64,000 nucleotides of DNA from DATFLS01 sp964413425 (GCA_964413425.1 CAYPST010000012.1:3567-67566), one strand, 5' to 3'; shown: positions 20,083 to 29,313, numbered from the stretch's first letter. Notes: generated by a model not told the origin, from the letters alone. Numbers and translations: made by a program.

Positions 20083-20520
20083 TCAAGGAGTCACCGCGTC
20101 GATTTGTTGGATTCTCCGGAGATGTCTCCCGCCATCAAAACGGGTCTGCAACCATATATCCACAATGGACAGCGCCTCTTCAAGGGACATCATCCGCTCC
20201 CCCAGTGACAGCATATTGGCGTCATTGTGTTTTCTGGCCAGTCGGGCGGCCTTTTTATTCCAACATAACGTGCACCGGACCCCGGCCAATCTGTTGGCCA
20301 CAATGGCCTCTCCATTGCCGGATCCTCCCAGGACGATACCACGCTCAACTTCACCCATGGCCACGGCCACGGCGACCGGACGAATGAAAATAGGATAATC
20401 TACCTGTTTGGGAGAATCGGTTCCGTAATCGATGACTTCATGCCCCTGCGAGACCAATGCCTTTTTAATGGCCTCTTTATATCTAAACCCGGCGTGATCT
20501 GAACCGATTCCTATTTTCAT
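20083..20520 (-). CDS. rpiB: Ribose-5-phosphate isomerase B
   Basis: RpiB interconverts ribose-5-phosphate and ribulose-5-phosphate in the pentose phosphate pathway. The 145-residue protein has the SDHAGF motif at the N-terminus and KHNDANMLSLGER in the later half. The active-site loop reads VLGGSGNGEAIVANRLAGVRC, with Glu rather than the Cys used in the E. coli type. Glu is known to act as the base in the mycobacterial RpiB type, so this protein belongs to that subgroup by its motif. It lies 31 nt downstream of trpS and is probably co-transcribed. Confidence 0.93.
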   Translation of the reverse strand: MKIGIGSDHAGFRYKEAIKKALVSQGHEVIDYGTDSPKQVDYPIFIRPVAVAVAMGEVERGIVLGGSGNGEAIVANRLAGVRCTLCWNKKAARLARKHNDANMLSLGERMMSLEEALSIVDIWLQTRFDGGRHLRRIQQIDAVTP

Positions 20521-20551
20521 AGCGCTTTCCCGCCTTGATCTGATGGAATAT

Positions 20552-21589
20552 TTACTGTTCGGTTCCGGAGATCCACCCCCAAATACCGGACAATCCCATG
20601 GCTTGCTTCATCTCCCGGAGGGTTTCCTTTGCCAGTTCACGAACTCGAACAGTGCCCTGATATATAATCTCCTCAATATATCCATCTTTGTCTTCATAAT
20701 TTTCGCGCCGGGTCCGCATGGGTTCCAGAAACTCATTGATTGCCCGGGCGAGTTTCTTCTTGACCTCCACATCACCCACCTTCCCTTTCCGATACCGGTG
20801 TTTCAAGTCCTCGACTTCTTCAATATTCGGATTAAACGCCTCATGAAAAATAAAAACCGGATTCCCCTCCACCCGGCCGGGAATATCTGCCCGGACACGG
20901 TTGGGATCGGTATACATGCTGAATACTTTCTTCTTTACGGTCTCTTCATCATCCGAAAGAAATATAGCGTTATCCAGGCTCTTGCTCATCTTCGACTTTC
21001 CGTCTATACCCACCAGAGTCGGCACATCACCAATCAGCGCCTCCGGTATCGGGAGTACTTCTCCGTAATACGAATTAAAACGCCGGGCGATTTCGCGGGC
21101 AATTTCCACATGGGATTCGTTATCCCGTCCTATCGGAACCAGGTGAGCGCGCGGCATCAGGATGTCTGCGGATTGCAGCACCGGATACCCGATAAGGCCA
21201 AACGGGACGGCTTCTTCTTCCAGAGAGGCCGCTTTGGCCATCTCCTTGATACTCGGCAACCGGGAGAGCCGGGGCAAAGTGACCAGCATTTCAAAAATCA
21301 AATTCATTTCATAAACTTCATGCACTGCCGATTGGAGATAGATAGTGGATTTCTCCGGATCAATACCCGCTGCCAGATAATCCAGCACCATTTCTCTGAT
21401 ATTGTCTCTCAGGGAAAGGATATGTTCCTTCTGAGGCTTCGTGGTCAGCATATGCAAGTCAGCGATAATAAAATAACAGTCATACTCATCCTGCAGTTTT
21501 ACACGGTTCTTCAATGTGCCGACATAATGGCCCAGATGCATGCGTCCGGTGGGGCGATCGCCTGTCAAAATCCGCTTACGCTCTGCCAT
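20552..21589 (-). CDS. trpS: Tryptophanyl-tRNA synthetase
   Basis: This class I synthetase charges tRNA-Trp. The 345-residue protein has the HIGH-type motif in TGRMHLGHYVGTL, the tryptophan pocket region and the KMSKS motif in GKSKMSKSLDNAI. Length is normal for the bacterial enzyme (330-350). The start overlaps the end of a small upstream open frame by 14 nt, and rpiB follows closely. Confidence 0.96.
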   Translation of the reverse strand: MAERKRILTGDRPTGRMHLGHYVGTLKNRVKLQDEYDCYFIIADLHMLTTKPQKEHILSLRDNIREMVLDYLAAGIDPEKSTIYLQSAVHEVYEMNLIFEMLVTLPRLSRLPSIKEMAKAASLEEEAVPFGLIGYPVLQSADILMPRAHLVPIGRDNESHVEIAREIARRFNSYYGEVLPIPEALIGDVPTLVGIDGKSKMSKSLDNAIFLSDDEETVKKKVFSMYTDPNRVRADIPGRVEGNPVFIFHEAFNPNIEEVEDLKHRYRKGKVGDVEVKKKLARAINEFLEPMRTRRENYEDKDGYIEEIIYQGTVRVRELAKETLREMKQAMGLSGIWGWISGTEQ

Positions 21590-21806
21590 ACATCTTCACC
21601 TCATATTCCTGTGGTCCAATGGTGTCTCCGCTCGGAAATTCTCCACTATCTGAATCTCTCAAATTCTCAGCAACGGGAAAAGAGACCAGCTCCGCACTTT
21701 TTATATCTTCCTCTTTTTTCTCCATCTCCCCGGCTCTGACCCCATATTCTTGCCTGATCGTTTCCCCGTGCACCGACCATTTATTTACTTCTAAATTGAA
21801 ATCCAT
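21576..21806 (-). CDS. Small hypothetical protein upstream of trpS
   Basis: A 76-residue frame runs directly into trpS (14-nt overlap). It is acidic and polar, with many Glu and Lys, and lacks the composition of a chance frame. I recognise no domain, signal peptide or membrane segment. No convincing ribosome-binding site precedes the ATG. It may be a real small leader gene translated together with trpS, or the 3' remnant of a longer gene. Its position in the trpS-rpiB unit is the only functional hint. Confidence 0.4.
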   Translation of the reverse strand: MDFNLEVNKWSVHGETIRQEYGVRAGEMEKKEEDIKSAELVSFPVAENLRDSDSGEFPSGDTIGPQEYEVKMYGRA

Positions 21807-21833
21807 AACTTAATACAAAGACCGGGAGGTATC

Positions 21834-21980
21834 TATGAAAAATTCAGTCTCCGGAACCATTCAAGAGACGTTCCATGTGGAAGTTCCCGAACCATTCGGG
21901 AGCCGGAGGAGCACCGGAATAATGAAAACAGGGAGAAATAGTTATCTGACAGCCATTCCTGTATTATTGGAAATGGCATA
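21834..21980 (+). CDS. Possible 48-residue small protein
   Basis: A short frame on the plus strand begins with ATG preceded by a strong GGGAGG ribosome-binding site 5 nt upstream. It is divergent from the small gene upstream of trpS, with only 27 nt between them. The product would be polar with a short hydrophobic end. Nothing in it is recognisable. It is listed only because of the good ribosome-binding site; it may be chance. Confidence 0.2.
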
Positions 21981-22012
21981 GCGTTAATATGGGCAGCGGG
22001 GAGGAGGATTTT

Positions 22013-22444
22013 CTAACGAACACCACGGATATAATCCTTCAGATCCTGCGCCTCTGCTGTGATCTCACGTAATCGCCCCTTGACCACGTCGCCAATCGAA
22101 ATCAATCCCAGTAATTTTCCTTCGTTCACCACCGGTAAATGACGAATACGCTTCTCGGTCATTAAAACCATGATCTTGTCGAGATTGGCGTCAGTTTCGC
22201 ACGTCACAAGATCCGTCGTCATGATATCACCAACCTTCATTTCATTCAATCGCTCAGCGTCACTATCGACCGCATGGAGCACATCACGCTCGGTAACAAT
22301 GCCTTTGAGTTCCTCCCCTTCCAGGACCAGCAGAGATCCGATATTGTGCTGATTGAGTTTTTTGATCGCATCGAGTAACGAAGTTTCTTCGGTGGTCGTG
22401 TATATAGTGGAGCCTTTTTCATGAAGGATGTCACTCACCAACAT
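22013..22444 (-). CDS. CBS-domain pair protein
   Basis: The 143-residue protein consists of two CBS domains and nothing else. The first covers about residues 10-65 (TEETSLLDAIKKLNQHNIGSLLV, then GIVTERDVLHAV) and the second about 75-130 (CETDANLDKIMVLMTEKRIRHLPVV, then GLISIGDVVKG). Such stand-alone pairs bind adenosyl ligands and act as energy sensors, but the partner is unknown. A GGAGG ribosome-binding site precedes the start. It is a single gene between trpS and a broken transporter. Confidence 0.9.
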   Translation of the reverse strand: MLVSDILHEKGSTIYTTTEETSLLDAIKKLNQHNIGSLLVLEGEELKGIVTERDVLHAVDSDAERLNEMKVGDIMTTDLVTCETDANLDKIMVLMTEKRIRHLPVVNEGKLLGLISIGDVVKGRLREITAEAQDLKDYIRGVR

Positions 22445-22633
22445 TTGAACCTCCTCATTTCAGTTAAATAGTCCAAAAAATGGATATGTAAACGTAATAC
22501 GGCGGCTAGGTGTAACTCATACTGAACCAGCCATGAAATATAATTTCTTTGTGTTCCGCGAGAAGGTCAAGCGGAAATTACACAGCTTTTTCGGACATGG
22601 AGGCTGCTTTCCGCCGCAGTATGCGGAAAATTT

Positions 22634-22954
22634 TCAATCTGCCACCCCTTCGTCAACCACGGTTTCTTCGATGATCTGTTCTTTGATTTGGGTTTCCTCA
22701 TCAGGCGGTTGCTGTTTCCAGCGTCCCAGCCGGAACCAGAAAGCGGTCAGACTCCCCACAATGATAATACTGATAGGAAAAGCCAGCGAAATGGCAGCCA
22801 CGGCCTCCTCCCCCAACCGCCCCACCCAGTAGGTATCGACAATGTTGTAAGCCGTCTGCATCAGGTTCGCCAGAATTAAAGGAACGGCAAGCCTGATAAT
22901 CGCCGGGAGCAACCGACCGGTGGTGATTTCTTCTTGTGGCAATTCACGTTTCAA
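22634..22954 (-). pseudogene. MATE-family efflux transporter remnant with internal deletion
   Basis: The 106-residue frame begins like a MATE multidrug/Na+ antiporter (TGRLLPAIIRLAVPLILANL, then NIVDTYWVGRLGEEAVAAIS). After about 68 residues it switches to what looks like the end of the same kind of protein (FWFRLGRWKQQ plus an acidic tail). A full MATE protein has about 450 residues and 12 membrane segments; here only about two remain. The start and stop are both normal and the frame is kept, so this is an in-frame deletion of roughly 350 residues. The remnant cannot transport by the known mechanism. Confidence 0.75.
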
Positions 22955-23190
22955 AAGATGAGAAAATAGATGCTCGTCATAAGGAATGCTACAAGAAACT
23001 CCGGAGTTGGAAAAACAATCAAATCTCTGCGCCTAGCAACCCGAGAGTGGCAAGAAAGAAATATATCATACTGCGGCCGCTCCCTATTCTACCGAAAGAA
23101 TTCCATCCAAACAGCTTTCAGAAGACAGAAGAGCAGTTTCCAGTTTTTCCCTGCGAACGTCGCGACCCTGGCGTTTTCAAAGCAGACGCA

Positions 23191-24432
23191 TCATATTAAA
23201 TCAACAATACTTCCGAATTCGGGATCAAAGATGCGCTTGTAGATCCGGATGGCGTACCGATCGGTCATACCGGCAATATGATCACAGAGCAGCCGGGCTT
23301 TCTCCCGTTCGGCGGGAGCCTGTTTGATCTGCCGGGCTACTTTGGGCGGCAGTAATTCATAGGTATTCTTGCGATGAAGGTACCGATCTGCCAATGCCGT
23401 AAACAATGACCTGATGATGCGGCCGCCCTTTGCTTCCAGCTGCTGGATCTGTGGACTCTGAAAGATCACGTCGAAGGCCAGATCTTTGTACAGCTGGCTT
23501 TCCACCTGGAATTCGGTGCCGGGACAGAGTGCAAAATTGTACCGATGCGACCATCGATAATCGGCGATTTTTTCGACGGAAACCGATTGAATGAATTCAC
23601 CCACCTTATTTGCCAGGTAGATCTCAAAATCGGCTTCGGTTACCGTATGTTCGATGAGGTGTTCAATAATCGTGTTTTGCTGTTCGGTTAACCTCCGCGC
23701 CCCTGCCCAGTGCTCAATCACACGCTGGGTCAAAAATCCTGCTTTATATCCATCCAGCAAATCGTTGACCGAGTAAGCAGTGTCATCCGCCCAATCCATG
23801 ATCTGGCATTCGATGCTTTGCTGTGAGACAGCCGGTGTATGTTCCCCGTCTGCACTGACATAATCCAGATAGCGCTGTTGATCATTATATAAAAATTTCT
23901 GCTTCGGTTCGGGAGTCTCCTGTTCCAGATTTTTGTATTTCATCACCCCGTCCATGAATGCCCTCGTTGGCTTCATTCCCTGCCTGCCGGCTTCGGCGTC
24001 GTAGAATATTTCGGTGAGTATCCGCAGGGTCTGCGCATTGCCCTCAAAGCCGCCATATTTTGCCATGAGATTATTCAGTACTTTTTCTCCGCCATGCCCG
24101 AACGGCGGATGGCCGATGTCATGCGCCAGGGAAATGACCTCCACCAACACAGGATCCACATAATACGATTCACGAAAATGCTCACTGTGCTGGTTAACGA
24201 AATTCACGATAGATCGGCCAATCTGGGAGACTTCGATAGAGTGGGTTAGTCGGGTGCGGTAAAAGTCATAGTCGCCGGACATGAAGACCTGGGTTTTGCC
24301 CTGCAGCCGGCGAAAGGCGGCACAGTAGATGATCCGATCCCGATCCCGCTCAAACTCCGTTCGATAGTCTTTGGAGGTACGCCCCTGGTAGGTTTCTCTA
24401 TCGAATGGAATATAAAAGGAGTTATTCCTCAA
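23191..24432 (-). CDS. dgt: Deoxyguanosinetriphosphate triphosphohydrolase
   Basis: This HD-domain enzyme hydrolyses dGTP (and often other dNTPs) to the nucleoside and triphosphate. The 413-residue protein has the N-terminal DRDRIIYCAAFRRLQGKTQV motif, then TRLTHSIEVSQIGR and the metal-binding SLAHDIGHPPFGHGGE. A later CQIMDWADDTAYSVNDLLDG segment gives the last Asp. The frame starts with TTG at 24432: an in-frame stop lies six codons upstream and no ATG is available between. No clear ribosome-binding site precedes it, so the exact start is unsure. Confidence 0.93.
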   Translation of the reverse strand: MRNNSFYIPFDRETYQGRTSKDYRTEFERDRDRIIYCAAFRRLQGKTQVFMSGDYDFYRTRLTHSIEVSQIGRSIVNFVNQHSEHFRESYYVDPVLVEVISLAHDIGHPPFGHGGEKVLNNLMAKYGGFEGNAQTLRILTEIFYDAEAGRQGMKPTRAFMDGVMKYKNLEQETPEPKQKFLYNDQQRYLDYVSADGEHTPAVSQQSIECQIMDWADDTAYSVNDLLDGYKAGFLTQRVIEHWAGARRLTEQQNTIIEHLIEHTVTEADFEIYLANKVGEFIQSVSVEKIADYRWSHRYNFALCPGTEFQVESQLYKDLAFDVIFQSPQIQQLEAKGGRIIRSLFTALADRYLHRKNTYELLPPKVARQIKQAPAEREKARLLCDHIAGMTDRYAIRIYKRIFDPEFGSIVDLI

Positions 24433-24706
24433 CTGATTGACTTTACGTTACCATTGAAATTCAGAATTTATTCGAAGCATAACTCTGTTCTGTGATTCGC
24501 TGTGCATATAGTATAAATATTCGGTGCGATTTTTACACCCTCTAATCCCGAGTATGCTCCTTCTCAGATATTCGGCCTAAAAAATAAGAAGCACCTGAGA
24601 GGAATACAGTAAAAAATCCGTTATTCATTCCGGGAGACTGTAAAATGGCACCAGAGAATCCTCGGGCGGTAAAACAGGGTGGATTTCGTGACGAAGACAG
24701 GATTGC

Positions 24707-25615
24707 TCAGAGGCGCTCGTTTCGGACAAAGCAGCATTCCTCCTGTCGTTCCATCATTTCCACCTGGATGGTGGTGTGTTGAACATTAAACCGGTCCCGC
24801 ACCAGTTCACGAATCTGATTTATGAGTGTATCGTGATAATCGCCCGGCATACACCGATCAACATTGACATGGACAGTCATCGCTTCAATACCGGTTGTCA
24901 GGGTCCAGATGTGCAAATCGTGAGTGTTTATCACATACTCCAGAGATGCAATGGCCTCCCGGACTTCTTCCGGAGAAATATCGGTGGGAGTGCCCTGCAT
25001 CAACACATGAACTGTATCGCGTAATAAGCGGACGGAAGAAAAGATGATAATTACTCCAATGACGACACTGAACAACGGATCAGCGTACATCCATCCGGTG
25101 GTCCACATGATGATCCCGGCGGTGACGGCACCGACTGATCCCAGGGCATCACCGAGAACGTGAAGATAGGCCCCCTTCACATTCAGGCTGTGATCTTTCG
25201 ACCGGTGCAATATCAACCCGACAATCAGATTGACGAAGAACCCGGTCAATGCAATGAGAAACATCGGGAGCCCGGCCACCCGGGGAAGCGATTGAAATCG
25301 ATGGAAGGCTTCGATAAAAATGTAGACAGAGATTCCGGTCAGCGTGAGCCCGTTGAGAAAGGCAGCGAAAATCTCCAGCCGGTGAAAGCCAAAGGAGTGG
25401 CGCTGGGTGGGAGGTCGCTGCGCAAACCACATGGCCAGCAAACTCATCCCTAACGCCAGAATATCCGTGAGCATATGCCCGGCGTCGCTCAACAAAGCCA
25501 AACTGTTGGTGAGTATGCCTCCGATGACTTCAACAATAAAGAAGGCACCGGTAATGCCGAGGGCTATCCGCAACTTGCTCCGGTTTTGATCCCGTATCTC
25601 ATTAAATGTAGCCAC
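24707..25615 (-). CDS. Cation diffusion facilitator (CzcD/ZitB-type zinc exporter)
   Basis: CDF proteins exchange protons for Zn2+, Cd2+ or similar ions across the inner membrane. The 302-residue protein has six predicted membrane segments. The metal-site motifs are SDAGHMLTD in segment 2 and HVLGDALGSVGAV in segment 5, the HxxxD pairs expected for Zn/Cd selectivity. The cytoplasmic C-terminal domain (THDLHIWTLTTG) follows. The start is GTG. It lies 44 nt after the ArsR-type repressor, and the two form a metal-responsive unit. Confidence 0.93.
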   Translation of the reverse strand: MATFNEIRDQNRSKLRIALGITGAFFIVEVIGGILTNSLALLSDAGHMLTDILALGMSLLAMWFAQRPPTQRHSFGFHRLEIFAAFLNGLTLTGISVYIFIEAFHRFQSLPRVAGLPMFLIALTGFFVNLIVGLILHRSKDHSLNVKGAYLHVLGDALGSVGAVTAGIIMWTTGWMYADPLFSVVIGVIIIFSSVRLLRDTVHVLMQGTPTDISPEEVREAIASLEYVINTHDLHIWTLTTGIEAMTVHVNVDRCMPGDYHDTLINQIRELVRDRFNVQHTTIQVEMMERQEECCFVRNERL

Positions 25616-25659
25616 GATATTCAGCCGTTGTCAGGTATGCAATTCACGAGAGACTATTA

Positions 25660-26004
25660 TCATTCCTGCAAGTGTTCCTGGATGTCTGTGATCACATGCG
25701 TGATATGATCATCAGCGATGGAGTAGAATACCTGTTTTCCTTCTTTGCGATATTTTACGATCTTCTCCCCCCGTAAAATTCGCAGTTGATGCGAGGTATT
25801 GGACTCACTGCTCTGAATCAGGTGTGCGAGATCGTGCACGCACAATTCCGATTGTTGTAAGGCCAGGACAATGCGTAAACGGGTAGGATCACAGAGCGCT
25901 TTGAATAAATCTGCCAAAGCGAAAATCTCTTCATCGTTTATAACATGACCCCGCAGTGTCTCGAAGAATTCGGGCTCAATACTATGGAGTGTAAATTCAT
26001 CCAT
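25660..26004 (-). CDS. ArsR/SmtB-family metal-sensing repressor
   Basis: This 114-residue winged-helix repressor has ELCVHDLAHLIQSSESNTSHQL as the DNA-binding helix-turn-helix. Its C-terminal helix matches the alpha-5 zinc site exactly: Asp-x-His, then ten residues, then His-x-x-Glu (in DDH...EHLQE). This points to Zn2+ (or Co2+) sensing in the CzrA/SmtB manner. The CxC of the alpha-3N site is absent. It precedes the CDF exporter and has an inverted repeat 24 nt upstream, suggesting autoregulation. Confidence 0.92.
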   Translation of the reverse strand: MDEFTLHSIEPEFFETLRGHVINDEEIFALADLFKALCDPTRLRIVLALQQSELCVHDLAHLIQSSESNTSHQLRILRGEKIVKYRKEGKQVFYSIADDHITHVITDIQEHLQE

Positions 26005-26027
26005 TGGCTTCCTCTGATGTTAATATA

Positions 26028-26041
26028 TGAACATCTGTTCA
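26028..26041 (-). promoter_or_regulatory. Putative ArsR/SmtB operator
   Basis: TGAACATCTGTTCA is a perfect 6-2-6 inverted repeat in an AT-rich context, 24 nt before the repressor start codon. SmtB, CzrA and relatives bind imperfect palindromes with TGAA and TTCA half-sites, so this is the likely self-regulatory site for the arsR-CDF unit. Confidence 0.65.
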
Positions 26042-26263
26042 AAAGATAAGAAAATCCAGCCCTCATTTACAAATAAAATGTGATATCACAGGCGAACTCG
26101 GGGAGTGTGTGCAGCTCGCGGGGAGATCCGGAGGTACTATCAGATAACAAACAGAGGGACAATAAATGATTTCCGGAACATAAATTCTGGCCGAAATTAA
26201 TATGCGGCGATCATGCACTGACTTTACTGGTGGGAGAAAATTCCACTGTATGCCGGCACGAAA

Positions 26264-27466
26264 TCACCGGAACATCCGTCGCATGCCCCGGATTGCCTGT
26301 TTTGTGCGGTGTTCATTCTCTATCAGGGCAAACCGAACGTACTCATCACCGTATTCTCCGAACCCGATCCCAGGTGAGACGGCAACCTTCGCCTCCTTCA
26401 AAAGCCGCTTTGAGAATTCCAGAGAACCGTCCTCCAGATACGATTCCGGAATTTTCGCCCACACGAACATGGTGGCTTTGGGGATGGCAACGTCCCACCC
26501 GATTGAATCAAGCCCTCGAAGGAGGGCATCGCGTCTGCTCTGATACATATCCCGAATCTCTTGTACGCAGGTTTGATCACTGGCCAGGGCGGTAATAGCG
26601 GCAACCTGAATAGGCGTGAAGATCCCATAGTCCAGATAAGACTTCATCCGGGTAAGCGCATGGATCAGTTTGTGATTTCCACAACAGAATCCCACTCTCC
26701 AGCCTGGCATGTTATAGGTCTTTGAAAGAGAATAGAATTCCACCGCGTACTCTTTCGCATCGGGCACCTGGAGAATGGAGGGGGCTTTGTATCCGTCAAA
26801 TACAATCTCTGCATAAGCCAGATCCTGAATGATCCAGATCTGGTGTTCTTTTGCGAACTCGATGACCTTCTCGAAAAATTCAAGTTCCACACATTGGGTG
26901 CTTGGATTGGCCGGGAAATTCAGTACCAGGACTTTCGGCGGAGGCCAGGATCGCCGGACCGCCTCTTCCAGCTCGCTAAAAAAGTCGATCTCCTCGGAAA
27001 TCGGGACGTGACGAATATCGGCTCCTGCGATCACAAAACTATAGGAGTGTATGGGATAGGTGGGATTGGGCACCAGTACCGGATCGCCGGGTTCGACAAT
27101 AGAGAGTGCCAGGTGAGAAATCCCTTCCTTGGAACCGATGGTAACGATGGCTTCCGATTCAGGATCCAGATCTACTGCATATCGACGGGCATACCATTCA
27201 CAGATTGCTTCCCGGAGACGAGGAATCCCTTTGGACTGTGAATAACGATGCGTGTCATCACGCTGGGCCACTTCGACCAGTTTGTCCACAATATGCTGTG
27301 GGGTCGGCTGATCCGGATTGCCCATACCGAAATCCACAATATCTTCCCCTCGCCGCCGTGCCTCCATCTTTAAAGTGTTAACGATATTAAATACATAGGG
27401 AGGGAGACGCTTAATTCGCGGAAATTCCTCACTCATCGTGTTTTGCTTACTCCCTGCTTCATACAT
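26264..27466 (-). CDS. alaC: Alanine-synthesising aminotransferase (AlaC type)
   Basis: This PLP enzyme of fold type I transfers the amino group from glutamate to pyruvate. The 400-residue sequence closely follows E. coli AlaC: RIKRLPPYVFNIVNTLKMEA, VDFGMGNPDQPTP, AIVTIGSKEGISHL, LVPNPTYPIH and the Schiff-base lysine region FYSLSKTYNMPGWRVGF. The final SPGIGFGEYGDEYVRFALIE segment is also conserved. The true start could be the ATG at 27436, which fits the usual N-terminus better. It stands alone. Confidence 0.93.
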   Translation of the reverse strand: MYEAGSKQNTMSEEFPRIKRLPPYVFNIVNTLKMEARRRGEDIVDFGMGNPDQPTPQHIVDKLVEVAQRDDTHRYSQSKGIPRLREAICEWYARRYAVDLDPESEAIVTIGSKEGISHLALSIVEPGDPVLVPNPTYPIHSYSFVIAGADIRHVPISEEIDFFSELEEAVRRSWPPPKVLVLNFPANPSTQCVELEFFEKVIEFAKEHQIWIIQDLAYAEIVFDGYKAPSILQVPDAKEYAVEFYSLSKTYNMPGWRVGFCCGNHKLIHALTRMKSYLDYGIFTPIQVAAITALASDQTCVQEIRDMYQSRRDALLRGLDSIGWDVAIPKATMFVWAKIPESYLEDGSLEFSKRLLKEAKVAVSPGIGFGEYGDEYVRFALIENEHRTKQAIRGMRRMFR

Positions 27467-27585
27467 ACTTTCTGGATTGTCTGCTCACTCCGCCATGCTG
27501 CAATACGGTAATATAGAAAATTTGAACGGGTTTGCTCAAGAAATCTTTCCCTCGTTTCGCTCCGGGAGCCAATCAGGTCTCAAAT

Positions 27586-28302
27586 TCAGATGGTACCAGA
27601 TCTCCGACTCCCTTGCTGTTTGTGTTCTAATCGCCGAATCCAGAGTCGGCGGAATCGCACCGGATCGCCATGATCCTGCAGCCGCACAGGCAGGTTGTCC
27701 TGATGGGGTGAATAGGGCGGCCGTTGCTGGTAGGCTGTCGGTCCGGTGAGTTTGACATGATCCTGAATGAGAATCCCATTATGAAGTACCGTCATATATG
27801 CCGGCTGCAGCAGCTTTCCGTTCGCACCGAACCGGGGACGATGGAAGAGGATATTATAGGACTGCCACTCCCCAGGAGGGAGGCATGCGTTCACCAGCGG
27901 CGGATATTGTCCGTACACCGCACCGGCAAGACCATCGGCATAGGTGGGGTTCTTGTATGAATCCAGAATCTGGACCTCGTACTTCCCCATAAGAAAGACC
28001 CCACTGTTCCCGCGATCCTGCCCGTCACCTTCCGGAGGCGCCGGGGCGGCCCACTCCACATAGAGCTGGCAATCACCGAAACCTTGCTTGGTCTGGATAT
28101 CACCGGTTCCCGGAATCACTTGTAGGATGCCATCCTCAATCTCCCATTGCAGCGGATCTCCGTTCGGATGCTCCCACATATCGGTTTCTTCCCCATTAAA
28201 CAAAACCACGGCATCGGATGGAGGTGTGAGAGCGGCAGCGGAGTTCGGGGTAACCTCCGGAGGTAATGGGCGATTTCTATCGTGTATTTCCCAATCCATC
28301 AT
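27586..28302 (-). CDS. DUF1080 / 3-keto-disaccharide hydrolase-type protein
   Basis: The 238-residue protein has the concanavalin-like fold signatures of DUF1080: VVLFNGEETDMWEHPNGDPLQWEIEDG, FGDCQLYVEWAAP, RGNSGVFLMGKYEVQILDS and the late RLWIRRL. Members act on oxidised disaccharides or glycosides, or serve as carbohydrate-binding modules. No signal peptide is visible, which is unusual because most family members are exported. It stands alone between alaC and a 500-nt gene-poor stretch. Substrate is unknown. Confidence 0.82.
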   Translation of the reverse strand: MMDWEIHDRNRPLPPEVTPNSAAALTPPSDAVVLFNGEETDMWEHPNGDPLQWEIEDGILQVIPGTGDIQTKQGFGDCQLYVEWAAPAPPEGDGQDRGNSGVFLMGKYEVQILDSYKNPTYADGLAGAVYGQYPPLVNACLPPGEWQSYNILFHRPRFGANGKLLQPAYMTVLHNGILIQDHVKLTGPTAYQQRPPYSPHQDNLPVRLQDHGDPVRFRRLWIRRLEHKQQGSRRSGTI

Positions 28303-28467
28303 AATCTTTTCCGATCCTGAGAGCCGATTCGGAGATTAATGTGCAGAAGTTCAATTGTGCGGCTGCCTTCTGAAAGACGGCCGGACCGAAACCAGAATGT
28401 ATAATCGGTGCTCACCCAGCCACTTCTCTTCGCCGGCCTGAACTAAGCAGAGATTCTTCGCCACGAT

Positions 28468-28605
28468 TCATTCAATCTCGGAGGGGATAGACCGCATCAC
28501 CAACTGCTCAATCACAAAGGGCAGGTTGTGAGTGCCTCCGGTGTCTCATCCAACGATGCTGATATCGCTTCCCATGATCGATGGCCCGCACCGAGCTCAG
28601 AGCGG
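28468..28605 (-). pseudogene. Possible small remnant of an unidentified gene
   Basis: On the minus strand one frame reads GSDISIVG, a TGA, then DTGGTHNLPFVIEQLVMRSI, ending at a normal stop. The run on both sides of the TGA looks coding and the TGA could be a TGG mutated to stop. I do not recognise the parent protein. The rest of 28303-28821 shows no gene. This is a weak call based on composition only. Confidence 0.2.
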
Positions 28606-28821
28606 ATAACTCTCCCACAACCTTTCAGAGAGAAGTAATACTTTATGGGCACTTAATCGGACGGTGCTGCATGCGCCTGTTTACAATACCGGATTTATCC
28701 GATTAAAGAAAAATATCGCTCTCATCCACAAGTTATAATTTATTGCCGGCACTTACGTCTTCTCGACTCTTCAATTCGTAGTGCAGTCAAGATGCTGAGA
28801 TTGCCGCTGTGATCAGGAGAT

Positions 28822-29313
28822 CTATTTCTCAACTAAATTCCTGGATTCGTAGATTCCGGCCATTATTTCGGATTCGAATCCTCCGGTGGATTGCGCATAC
28901 AGCCATCCGCCGTCCGAATACCGATCAGGATTTTCCCATACTTCTATCTGAGTATCAATTGTAACCAGGGTTTCATTATCCGATATTTTCCATAAATAAA
29001 TAGTGGCCTTTATTCGGCCGGGAAACTGTAGCTTGCTCGGCCGGCTGCCAGCAGTCGAGGCGTATCGGGAAAGTTGCGCTGATTCTACTCTCATATATCC
29101 CGTATCAATAAATCCACTCTCTGCCTTGCGGATTTTTAGCTTTATCTGCCGGGCTTGTAAATAGTCGGAAAGTTCATTCCAGACAACCTGAAACGGTGCG
29201 TTCACAACTGCAGAGTGTGTTTCGCTTTCCGGCAGGATCTGCGGACGTTGCGTGCAGGTTGTAAATAGTAATGCTAAGGTTACCCCCAGGAAAAACAGTC
29301 TGAATAAATGCAT
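28822..29313 (-). CDS. Hypothetical lipoprotein
   Basis: With the start at the ATG at 29313, preceded by a good GGAGGG site, the 163-residue product begins with a lipoprotein signal peptide. It has Met-His, a hydrophobic stretch of about 17 residues, then LFTTC as the lipobox. The mature part starts with a polar linker and a segment resembling the BamC-like or SRPBCC-like outer-membrane lipoprotein folds (NAPFQVVWNELSDYLQ). That resemblance is weak. The frame extends further upstream to 29388, but that would bury the signal peptide. Function is unknown. Confidence 0.7.
   Translation of the reverse strand: MHLFRLFFLGVTLALLFTTCTQRPQILPESETHSAVVNAPFQVVWNELSDYLQARQIKLKIRKAESGFIDTGYMRVESAQLSRYASTAGSRPSKLQFPGRIKATIYLWKISDNETLVTIDTQIEVWENPDRYSDGGWLYAQSTGGFESEIMAGIYESRNLVEK

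Noticed and set aside
20543..21739. 398-residue plus-strand open frame over trpS
   Set aside because: Antisense shadow; the minus strand has intact synthetase motifs over the same interval.
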